Shown one piece after another: positions 44,556 to 54,435 of a stretch of DNA of 64,000 nt. Below the pieces are notes generated by a model, which was not told the origin of the DNA, ran no database searches, and saw nothing but the letters and a program-made list of their open reading frames with translations. A program made the position numbers and the translations under genes. The stretch is from Bimastos eiseni. Its lineage: Eukaryota; Annelida; Clitellata; Crassiclitellata; Lumbricidae. Every line of letters starts with the position of its first letter. Positions within the stretch are counted from its first letter, which is position 1. The stretch lies in contig OY365819.1 of assembly GCA_959347315.1 (NCBI GenBank), forward strand, positions 22,772,589-22,836,588, given 5' to 3'.

Positions 44556-46345
44556 AATTATCTCCCTTACTGCATTCGGCATTGGAGTCAATTTTTCCTA
44601 GAATGAATTAACTCCCCGGGTGTCAGTTTGTTCTAGGTATAAATAACTCTCCAATAACATTCGGCAGTGATGGGCATCAACTAATTGACTAGTAGTTAAA
44701 ACTACTTCCTAACTACTTTCAAAATATGTATTTATAACTACTATTTAAATACTTTTGATGACAAGTAGTTAAACTACATTTGTAACTACCACATAAGTAG
44801 TTAACTATTTTTACTTTTACTTTGCGATGTTATGTCATGGTGCATTGATAGTCACCAACCAGTGTGCAAATTTATTGCCAGTTTTAATTGCTAATATTCA
44901 ACGTAAGTAATAAAAAAATGATCAGAAACAGAACGACATATCTAATAATAAACCAACAAGGACAAGAACTACAAGCACATGCAACAAAGCACCCTCATCA
45001 GAGGGTTTTACAGCTACAAAAAATGTCTAGCCTACAAAGTCCAGAACTGTGTAACTCTTAGAAAATGTTAATTTTCAGAATAAAAAAGTAGTTTATATAT
45101 ATATTACAGTACAAGTGATATTCTATATCACTGTATACCTCACCTTTTGCTGTCTTCATCAACCGTGCTTCTTCGTACTTGCCAATTGCTGCTCAGATGA
45201 TCTAATACTCTATACAGCCAGGAGCGGAATGTCCAGTCTCTTACCGTTGTGTCTCTGTCTGTATCTGTTTGTCTGTCTGTCACATCTGTCATTCTTGACT
45301 CGATAATCAGTTGTAGCCAGGCTGCCCACTTATGGTCATACAGCGGCGTAATGGCTGTAAGCCCCAACCCCTTTAAGACCGCTTTTCTCTAGTTCTTATC
45401 GGTCAACAATCTCCAAGTATGCCATTAAGCAAGCATAATGCCTTAGGCCTTCTCTATAGTTCTGAAAGGAGCCAACTTCCTCATTAATAGTAGGCATATT
45501 TTAATGAAACAAATACACAGCGAATTTACTCATGAGATTATTATGAGTAACGTCCATGTTTGTTGTGAAATAACAGAAATTCCTGTTGGAACTAGTAAAT
45601 AGGAAAAAATGTAGTTAATGTAAAATATTGTAGTTAACTTGAAACTACTTGATAGAAGTAGTTATAACTATTTTTTAAACTACTTCTTAAAAACTAGTTA
45701 TAACTACTAGGCAACTACTTCCATAGTAGTTATAACTCCAAGTTAACAACTACAGTAGTTAAAAGTGCCCATCACTGACATTCGGTATCGGAGTCAATTT
45801 ATCCTGGGAAGAATTAACTCCCCGGGAGTCAGTTTGTCCCAGGTAGAATTAACTCCGCTTTTGCATTTGTTATGGGAGCCAATTTATCCTAGTAAGAATT
45901 ATCTCCCCGGTAGTCGTCATTGTGTTTTAAGTAGAATTAACTTCCTCCACTGCATTTAGTATGGTGGTCAATTTTTCATAGCAGGGATTAACTCCCCGGG
46001 AGTCAATTTATCCTAGGAAGGCTTAACTCCCCGGGAGTCAATTTATCCTAGGAAGGCTTAACTCCCCGGGAGTCAGTTTGTTCTGGGTAGAATTAACTCC
46101 CCTATTAGATTCGGTATCGGAGTCAATTTATCCTATGAATAATTAACTCTCCTGAAGTCAATTTATCCTAGGAGTAATTAACTCCACGGGAGTGGCTATT
46201 CACCAGCGGGAATGTGTATGTCCTAGGTATAATACGTTAACTACTCAGTTGTTCCTAGGAAGAATTAACTCTCGGGTCAATATGTCCTATGATAAATTAA
46301 CCCAGGAGTGTTTAAAAGGGGAGTGTATTTGGCCTACTACACCGG
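44556..46345 (-). repeat. Fold-back-like repeat, inverted arm part 2 (locus 3)
   Basis: Inverted units run from 44556 to 44664, are cut by the hAT MITE, and continue from 45778 to 46345. The distal end (TATTCACCAGCGGGAATGTG ... GTGTTTAAAAGGGGAGTGTA) matches locus 2's right end at 24340-24455. Confidence 0.85.
44665..45777. mobile_element. hAT-type MITE with 8-bp target duplication
   Basis: The termini are CAGTGATGGGCA... and its inverse ...TGCCCATCACTG, followed by TAGTTA-rich subterminal repeats (TAACTACT and inverse). ACATTCGG flanks both sides (44657-44664, 45778-45785): a perfect 8-bp duplication, as expected for hAT. 1113 bp with no transposase ORF. Confidence 0.9.
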
Positions 46346-46349
46346 CAGA

Positions 46350-47040
46350 GGTACAGAGTAAGATAACATCGCATGATGAGTCTTAATCAACACGCCCTGG
46401 TCCAGGAGAAGATGCGCGTGTGTGATCATATGCGAAGCTTTGTAGAAGTCGTGAGCTAACAGGATCAGAACTCAAGTGGCTTCTAATGTACCTGCACAGC
46501 ACCCCATCGAGATATCCACGTAGAGTAGCTCTTTCTGCGCTGGCCGGTTCAGTGTCATTTAACAGGAATATTTACACTAGTTAGTAAAACAGTGCATAAT
46601 TAATCCAAGAGTCGCCAATGACGGCCCACAATTGAGCGGTAAGCCATCCAACAGGTTCCAGTCGACAGGTGACAGATGGCATGGATGTTCATAGTTTATA
46701 GGCCAAGTTGCATCGAAAGAGTAGAGTGACGACTGTGGACAGCGTTCAAAGTGGAGGACCGCGGGAAAGCCATATTTGCTACCCGACCCGTACTGTTACA
46801 CAGCAGCACGGCAAACCTGTACCCAAAAGTGCGACCCGCTCCACCATTAGGTCAGTCAGAACAGAGTCAACAGACAGTCGCCATAGTGGGGTGCCACTGC
46901 CGCTCCCAGTCTCGCTTAGTTGTAGGAGACGTCAAGTGATAGTCTATCGTTTTCCGTACGAGTGACTTGTCTTAATATTATTGCTTGTTCATTCATTCAT
47001 ATGTTCATTAAAAATTGATCGACGTATATATATATATTTA
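46350..47040. other. Gene B intron between repeats
   Basis: No recognised family. It ends in a TATATATATATTTA run where the left TIR of the next element should continue. Confidence 0.4.
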
Positions 47041-49255
47041 GTTCCAGCCCTCTACAATGTCAGGCCTATGAAAATACACGTTTTTGTTATTACGTCATTG
47101 GTAAAGGTAGCATTCTACGTGATATGCAAGTCGAATCATCACTGAGGTTAGCAGGAAAGTTCTGACAGTAATTTACATAATTATTGACTCATGTGGACTA
47201 AACCGGAAGTAAGCCAAATTGGTCTACTTCCGGTTTGAATAGGCACCAGGTCAAACCGCTCATCGTTCACTTTCGATGAGCATTTCTTGCTCTATAATTG
47301 TCTGAACTTCTGAATTTGTGTTAAAATAATCCATCCAGCACGACTGGCGAGTACTCATTCCATTGTACCAGTATATCACTCTTTCAGCATCCTACATCTG
47401 ACAAGTCAGAATGTGAGAGGGAACATGTAACCTACTAGAATAGTTCATTTGCAGAAAGGTCGAAGCAATCCCTGAAATAGTGTGAAAATTTTCCTCCTGC
47501 ATACTTAGTAACTAAAGAGCCATCTGTTCCTGCTGATGCTGTTACTCTGCAGTCCATGACAGCCGTAAGTGAAATTACAAAGGAGCAATTGCAGGATGTC
47601 AATTGGCTGAAAAATTCTGTTGACGAGAGTGGCAAACAGCAAATATCTTGGTCAGGATTTCATGCACAGAAAGAGGAAAGAAACATACAGATATCCATAG
47701 TGGCACTGTTGCCATTATTTCACGAAGATTCTAAACCAGTTTCAACGCTGAAGCATGGGATGGACATCATAAAGGAGTCAACAAGTTTCCTCAACCCAGG
47801 ACAAGTACTCGTCCTCACGCAGGATCAGCACTGTATGCATTAGCAAAAACAATTCAATTCAACTTCACATAAACATATGGAGAGAAGAAGGTTTTTTCTT
47901 TTCGGTTCGCTACACATTGAAAAGACATAGACAGGGCTTTTGGTAAATACTTAGATAAGAGTGGATGGACACTCAACATTTGCTTTGGTCAAAGCAAATG
48001 TTGCTACATCAGAAGTTGCAGAATCTTACATTACAGTGTCTAAAATCGCAAAGACGAGATTGGTACATCAGAGACACCAGAGGTTCAGGATCAAGGAAGC
48101 AAGTGCGGCCGAATGGCCAACTTCCAAAGAATTTGAAGAATTTCCTCAGAAATTCTACGAATGAGACGCAACTCTTTGCATTACTGGCTCAAGATATCGT
48201 ACCCTGCACTAGATTTGAAAGTATCGAGGCTATTTCTACTTTTGATAGCGATGTTATTGCTAACACTGAGAACGACTACAGTACTCTTCAACCATGCAAT
48301 CATGAGGAAGCAGATTCTCGACTCTTCGTCCACGTCAGCCATGTAGTATTCAATGGCCTGGTCGACATCTGCATTCGAACGGTCGATACCGATGTTGTGG
48401 TGCTGGCGTTTCGTTCTACTACGACTTGCAGAGGAAAGGTCTTAATACTTTGTGGATACATTTCGGGTCAGGAAAACACTTCAAGGTTTTACCTATTCAT
48501 GAGATTGCTAGAATTCTTGGAGAAGAGAAGTCTGTGGCGCTTCGAGGGTCTCATGCATTCACCGGATGGGACACCACTTCCTTCTTCGCTGGACGTGGGA
48601 AATATTAATGTGGAACATTTCCTCGCAGTGACAGAGACCTTACAGCACTTGTCCTACTTTTCGCATTCCAAATTCTGTCTTTAACCTTCTTCAACGCGTC
48701 ATCGTCCTGTGCTATTCGGCAAACAGCGAACTACATAGTTTAGATGACGCTCGCGAATAACTGTTCACTTCCTTAAACCGAGCCATGATCAACATTCACC
48801 AACAGCTGCAGTATTTATGGAGCATTCGCTGATATCATGTTATCAAAGTGGCCACGTCTGGGGCAAGAATATGGATGGTTGGTGATCGGCGATAGTTGCT
48901 TTCTACGATGGTCATCACTTCCGGAAGTTTCCAAAGCACTACAAGAATTTATGACCTGCAAGTGCAAGAAAGGCTGTCAAAAGTTGTGTAAATGTCAGAA
49001 AAAAAAATAGATTGCAGTCTAATGTGTTTCTGTAAAGTAGAATGCCAGATATGAGAAGTGAGAGCATAATGTACCCTTAACGTAAATAAAAAATTAGATT
49101 TCATGTGTATTTCATAGCCCTAACATTATAGAGGGCTGGAACCTAAGCCGGAAGTGATGACAATTGCTTCTTAATCTTAAAATGCACTCCTACATATTCT
49201 CTAACAACTTGCCAAATTGCAGATTTGTTTCACGAAATGTAGTTTTCTTATGCTA
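47041..49255 (+). mobile_element. TIR element with FEN/PIN-like protein, copy 2
   Basis: Opposite orientation to copy 1 and near-identical. The left end begins inside the TIR (GTTCCAGCCCTCTACAATGT) and lacks the outer 105 bp or so present in copy 1. The right end keeps them (to about 49255). Copy 1 has about 70 bp at 20525-20610 that copy 2 lacks; scattered single-base differences also occur (for example at 47370). Confidence 0.75.
47556..48684 (+). pseudogene. Broken transposon protein with FEN/PIN-like motifs (copy 2)
   Basis: The same pieces as copy 1 with identical predicted residues: 47556-47843, 47961-48164, the HEEAD...DTD frame 47965-48684, and 48426-48608 with TGWDTTSFFAGRGK. The same frameshifts and deletion as copy 1 show both came from one already-dead element. 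Function as in copy 1, inferred only. Confidence 0.55.
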
Positions 49256-50460
49256 CGCCGCTCTACTAACCTGCTTCCTGCCTACCTTCAGACGAACAAC
49301 CTGCTTCCTGCGATCCGCTCTGGCTTCCGCACAGGTCATTCATCCTTCGTCTTCTTTACCATGTTTACGAGGCAATCGATCGCTCGCAACTGACACTAAT
49401 AGCCCTCTTCGATGTCAGTGCATCGTTTGTTACTGTGGACCAGGAGATATTGCTGGAACGGTTAAATAAATAATCTGCTCCTCTGGCTTAGTAAGTGCTC
49501 CTTATGTGTGATCTACGGGTCCTCCAGGTCCCACAGGGTTCTCGCACCTTATAGTCTTCTTGGGTCCCTCCTGTTCATAATTTATACCTCTGACCTCGCC
49601 TCTCTTCCTGCTATGCTTCCCGGCTGTACGCAGATGACGTTCAGGCCTACCAGCATACATCCGATCGGCTCCACCTTAACTCCTTAAAAACAAACTCAAT
49701 TTATTTAGCTTGGCACACGCCAACAGTTGGCTAAGTTATATATGGCTGCTCTTGCTACCGCCTTTCCCCATGTAGTGTTCGCCTCCGCCGTGCGTGATCT
49801 TGGTGTCACTCTAGGCTAACAGGAGCTCACTTTTGCACATCACATTAACTCAATCAGCTGTGCTTGCTATTACCAGCTTCGCCAGCTGCGCACAGTTGGC
49901 CGCTCGGTCACTTCTACTGCTACTGCTGCGCTTGTCCATTTTTTCGTGACCACCAGACTCAACTACTGCTGCTCTCTCTATGTGAGCCTCCCGGCTGGTA
50001 TAAGCTGTATATCGCGTCCTGCGCTCTGCAGCCCGACTGATTGGCCGCACAGTTGCACGCCCAAATCTGAACACATATCCAGCTATATGCGAGATATGTT
50101 ACAATGGCTTAAACTCAGGCGGTGAATTGAGTATAGAATAGCCTGCCTTAGTCTGGCGATGCCGCCTAGGCCAGGCGTCTGCCTACCTGGTTGAGCTATT
50201 GCTCCAGGCTTGCGCTCTCTCCGCTCGGTTGTGCAAAGCCAATTCTATGTTCCACATGCACACATCCTCCCCAGGCAGAGCTGTGTCTTCTCGGTGGTGG
50301 ACCCTTAGATCTACATTTGCCCCCCTTTGACTCTCCGCTTTTTTCCTATAACCCCATCTGACGCATTCCTCACACATCTTAAGACAACTTTATTTGGTCG
50401 CGCTGAGACTGAGAGCGCCTCTGAGTAGTCACGTTGAAGAGGCGCTATACATAAATTATC
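49256..50460 (+). mobile_element. L2-like LINE, decayed, with (TAA)n tail
   Basis: Pieces in order across frames: GFRTGHSS, LFDVSASFVTVDQEILLERL, GSLLFIIYTSDLASLPAML, VRDLGVTLG, HHINSISCACYYQLRQLRTV, LVHFFVTTRLNYCCSLYVSL. These follow the L2/CR1 RT order through the GxxLFxxYTxDL region to the thumb and C-terminus. The 3' end GAAGAGGCGCTATACATAAA followed by TAA repeats is an L2-type tail. Confidence 0.78.
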
Positions 50461-50490
50461 ATAATAATAATAATAAATAATAATAATAAA
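50461..50490. repeat. (TAA)n tract 1
   Basis: Short TAA/AATAATAA run that serves both as the LINE tail and the left border of the next RLE fragment. Confidence 0.9.
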
Positions 50491-51786
50491 GAAGACGAGA
50501 ACCAGAGGAACTGACCCTTTTGGGTTCTCCACTCTTCAGAGGGAAGGCCCTTGATGAAGCCTTGCAAGAACACAGCGACCAATTTGATCGAATATTGAAA
50601 GACCTTATGGACCTCCAGTCACAAGCAGCCCTCATAATGCTGAGATCCTGTTTCGGGGCGGCAAAGATGACTTACCTGCTGCGGACTTATCCGTGCTGGA
50701 ACCACCCGTTACTGAAAACAATAGACCATCAGACTAAAACAGGACTGAAGAAGATCCTCAACACGGAGCTCAACGACATTCAGTGATTACAGGCTTCGCT
50801 CCCGATTAGAGATGGAGGACTCTGGACCAGGCGGGTGTCGATGCTGGCAACTTCAGCCTATTTGGCGTCAGCTGCGTCGACCGTCTCGCTCGTGGGCGCC
50901 ATCCTAGCAGTGGAAGAGTGCAGCGACGTGTACCCGAAGGAAATGTTCAACGTTCGTGAGGATTCCCTTCCAGGGACGATGATACCGGTTCCGATCCAAC
51001 AGAAGACCTGGGACAGACCTCTGATAAACGAAGATAAAGCGAAAGTCTGGTCCGGATGCGACAACCCACTTAGTCAAGCCAGAATGCGAGCATTATCTGC
51101 CCAGCACGCCAGAGACTGGCTTTGGACTATCCCTTTGGCTTCCTGCGGGTTGGGATTAAACAATGAGGCGGCCAGGGTTGCGGCAGGACTCCGCCTAGGA
51201 CTATTGCTCTGTGCACCGCATCCATATCAATGCGGGAAGAGCGTCGATCGGGATGGACATCGCGGTGTGGTCTGCAGAAGATCAATGGGAAGAGCAGCAC
51301 GACACTCTGCCATGAATGAAATAATCTGGAGAGCTCTCTTGAAAGTGGACATTCTGAGCTCAAGAGAACTATTGGGACTGATCTGCACCGATGGCAAGAG
51401 ACCAGATGGCGCCACATTAATCCAATGGGCGAGAGGCAGACACCTAGCATGGGGACGCAACAGCCATTCACACATGCGCATCCTCTTATGTTCATCTGAC
51501 AGCATCAACAGTCGGTAGAGCAGCAGAACATGCCGCAGAACGGAAGTGCATCAAATACTTATCCCTCCCCACCACGCAGGGTTTTGTACCAGTGGCCATT
51601 GAATCACTGGGCCCCATAAACCGGAATGGAGTTTCTACAAGAGCTGGGCCGCCGTATGACACAGGAAACGGGAGATCCACGCGAAACGACTCATCTTTTT
51701 CAACGTCTGTCTATTTGTTCTCAACGTTTTAATGCAGTGGTATTTAGGGGCTCTTTCGTTCAGCCCGATGGGGACGAAAACCTAAA
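50491..51786 (+). mobile_element. RLE retrotransposon, 5'-truncated copy 2
   Basis: Starts after (TAA)n in the RT-endonuclease linker (GSPLFRGKALDEALQEHSD...AALIMLRSCFGAAKMTYLLR) and runs through LNDIQ, a TGA in place of a Trp codon (about 50784), RDGGLWTRRVSMLATSAYLA, the zinc-binding CGKSVDRDGHRGVVC, RHSAMNEIIWRALL and the nuclease motif DGKRPDGATLIQWARG. Ends ...CTAAAACAG then (TAA)n. One stop and a late frameshift: recent but dead. Confidence 0.85.
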
Positions 51787-51880
51787 ACAGTAATAATAAT
51801 AATAACAACAATAACAATGACAATGACATTAATAACGATAATAATAATAAAAATAATAATGACAATAATAATAATAATCT
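51787..51880. repeat. (TAA)n tract 2
   Basis: TAA repeats with CAA/GAC variants, separating RLE copies 2 and 3. Confidence 0.9.
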
Positions 51881-52411
51881 GGGGGACGATCCAGCAGACA
51901 CTTTACAATGAATGACGTCATATGAAGGGCTCTCCAGAGAGCGGACACACCAAGGAACCGCCGAGGATGTTCCGTAGTGACGACAAGCGACCGGATGGGG
52001 CGACGCTGATCCCGTGATCGCGTGGCAAATACATCGCTTGGGACGCCACCAGTGTCCATACATGCGCCGCATCATACGTTCATCTGACATCGACAACACC
52101 AGGCGGAGCGGCTAAAATTGCCGCAGCACGAAAACCACCACTCCCCAAACCTACACTTCACACTACGCACCATTTTGTTCCGATTGCACTAGAAACTTTG
52201 GGGTCCATCAATAAAGAAGGCATTGACTTCCTAACTGAGTTAGGCCGGCGATTGAAAGATGTGTCAGAGGACCCACTCGAGACCAGACACCTGTACCAGC
52301 GCAACGATATAGCGATATATTACATAACCCTGTCGCATTCCGAGGCACATTTGCACGGGATATCGAGGTCGAAGACAACTAACCCCAGAACAACAAAAAA
52401 CTTCTTAGGAT
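51881..52411 (+). mobile_element. RLE retrotransposon, 5'-truncated copy 3
   Basis: Begins near the nuclease domain: RSDDKRPDGATLIP, SRGKYIAWDATSVHTCAASY, then the C-terminal HHFVPIALETLGSINKEGID, FLTELGRRLKDVSEDPLET. Ends in AGGATAATTACGA before (TAA)n. Confidence 0.83.
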
Positions 52412-52418
52412 AATTACG

Positions 52419-52458
<40 letters not shown>
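52412..52458. repeat. (TAA)n tract 3
   Basis: TAA repeats between RLE copies 3 and 4. Confidence 0.9.
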
Positions 52459-52459
<1 letters not shown>

Positions 52460-52685
52460 CAACACCCACGACTTCGTAGCCCTCTCCTTGGAATCCGGCG
52501 GCGCTTGGAGCAGTGAAGGACTGGAGTTCATCTCAGAGTTGGGTAGTCGAACGAGTGCTGCAACCCACGATCCAATGGAGACGTCATTTCTGTTCCAACG
52601 TATCTCAGTTGTCCTTCAGCGTGGGAACGCAGCCTGCTTCTTCGGGACATTGCCAACACTCACTTAGCTCATAATGGGCGATAAC

Positions 52686-52686
<1 letters not shown>
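52459..52686 (+). mobile_element. RLE retrotransposon, short 3' copy 4
   Basis: Only the C-terminus: THDFVALSLESGGAWSSEG, LEFISELGSRTSAATHDPME, TSFLFQRISVVLQRGNAACF, FGTLPTLT then a stop, followed by (TAA)n. Confidence 0.8.
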
Positions 52687-52719
<33 letters not shown>

Positions 52720-52880
52720 TAATAATTCAGGGCACCATGTCAAGATTACAGTCCACTTTCAAGCGGCGACCCAGATAGCATGATAACAGATCCGTTGGCA
52801 ATGCCAATGATGAATAATAATAATAATAATGTTAATAATAATAATGTTAATAATAATAATAATAGTAATAATAATAATAA

Positions 52881-52913
<33 letters not shown>

Positions 52914-52962
52914 TTGTAATAATAATTAATAATAATAATAATTGTAATAATAATAATAAGAA
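52687..52962. repeat. (TAA)n tracts 4 and 5 with a short unique piece
   Basis: (TAA)n at 52687-52727, about 80 bp of unassigned sequence, then (TAA)n with variants at 52811-52962, directly before the full-length element. Confidence 0.88.
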
Positions 52963-53412
52963 TTTGTCTGGAATGGCCTCGTCTGGGTTGCACGCACGTT
53001 GTTTCACTCACAGGATTTTAACCTCATTTTCGTTCGTTTTTCTGGTCTTTCAACGTTTTGACCGGTTTGGTTTGTATTAATGCCTGTTTGTGACACCGGC
53101 TCTGTCGTAGTTTCTGCGCTTATCGTCCTTTTGGACGTTTTTGGACGATTTTTGTTAGCATTTCGTAAGGATTCACCTGGCCTACATACGCGCATGCGCA
53201 CGTCGAATTGGCGGGCGTATTTGTTTACAACCCATATTCACACACCTGTTCCTGCCCAATAGATTTCATATCCTAAAATACCTGTACGCTGGTATTTCCC
53301 TGTCTGTTGTGCACTATACGTTCGGGTGCGCTGGTCACCTTTGAGGTCATGCCCCGCATCTGGCGCATGACTATTTTTAGAGTGGACCTATGAGAGCTCA
53401 TTTGTGTAAGGG

Positions 53413-54435
53413 TTGTCACGGATGTCTCAGCCCGAGAGAAAACTAAAACCCAGAGGCACTTGCAGCCACTGCTTGTCGGCAAGACAGCTGCACTCAAGAG
53501 GGGCGCTGGTTCACCTTCACGGCCCTAGGGATAGCCCCTGCCCAGGGTCCAATTGTCCGCCGCTGGAGCGCTTAGCGAGCGGAGCGGCGCCGTCCGACAC
53601 GGATGGAGGAGTCGACGGCGGGGCCGAGGGGCACCGGATGAATACACCCGTTGCGGTTTCGTCGACGTTACCCATCTCGCCTGTGATGACTGCTGCTGCG
53701 GGCCGCGCTGCCGATATTTCACACCCAGAGTCCCGCGGGCTTCTTCTCAGGTGCATTTGTAAGGGGGCCCGCCCAGCTTGCGCTCAGGCTTTGACCTCGA
53801 CTCTCCTCAACATATGCAGAAGACCACAATCCACAAAAACTTGGCTGACCTTGCTTGAATTCGCCCCCTCGATCCTCGTTCAACCATCAAGGGCGGGTAG
53901 ACGTCGCAACATGACAATTGTGATTAAGAACCGGACCGAAAAATGGTTGTCGGACCCTGAATCACTCAGAGAGGAATTGGGTCACGCGGGATATCGGACT
54001 AGTCGCCGGAGCAAAAGTGAAATGCTGCTGGCTGCCATTAACTCCAAACTAGAGGACGGCAATATAAGGGCGGCGGTGCGCATTTTGTGCGAGGGTGGGC
54101 AACCGGCTCTTGTAAACGAAGATAATCTCCAACTACTGCAAGAAAAACATCCTAAGGATCCCTTTCCGGAGGCCCTCGAGAGTCTACCAGACCCAGCTTC
54201 GGTCGGAGCGTGGCAGGCGACGGCTGAGGATGTACTAGAGGCGATCCGCACATTTCTGACGGGATCGGCTGGTGGCCCGGACGGATTTAGACCGGACCAC
54301 TTGAAGGACCTGGTTGGATTCGGCGGGGCGGCGCAGCCTCTTGTCGAGGCCCTTGCAGATTTTACAAACTTGCTGCTCCGTGGTGACTGCCCCCCCCCCC
54401 CGAAGTTAGACCAATTTTGTTTGGCGGCAACATGA
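53413..54435 (+). CDS. RLE retrotransposon ORF, N-terminal part
   Basis: 340 codons from ATG. Residues 13-40 hold TCSHCLSARQLH...HGPRDSPCPGSNCPP, a Cys/His cluster likely to bind nucleic acid (inference). A basic/Arg-rich middle follows (SRAGRRRNM, YRTSRRSKSE), then DPFPEALESLPDPASVGAWQ and GGPDGFRPDHLKDLV, the first RT block of this group. The frame runs into 12 C residues and then reads off-frame to a stop at 54435. The next frame resumes at VRPILFGGNMIALNKD, so one C gained (or two lost) would rejoin them: a homopolymer slip or a sequencing error. Confidence 0.85.
   Translation: MSRMSQPERKLKPRGTCSHCLSARQLHSRGALVHLHGPRDSPCPGSNCPPLERLASGAAPSDTDGGVDGGAEGHRMNTPVAVSSTLPISPVMTAAAGRAADISHPESRGLLLRCICKGARPACAQALTSTLLNICRRPQSTKTWLTLLEFAPSILVQPSRAGRRRNMTIVIKNRTEKWLSDPESLREELGHAGYRTSRRSKSEMLLAAINSKLEDGNIRAAVRILCEGGQPALVNEDNLQLLQEKHPKDPFPEALESLPDPASVGAWQATAEDVLEAIRTFLTGSAGGPDGFRPDHLKDLVGFGGAAQPLVEALADFTNLLLRGDCPPPPKLDQFCLAAT

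Noticed and set aside
52740..52807. SLC7 exon (reads ANGS on the - strand, like the TM8 motif)
   Set aside because: Only four residues match; surrounding residues and splice sites do not fit.
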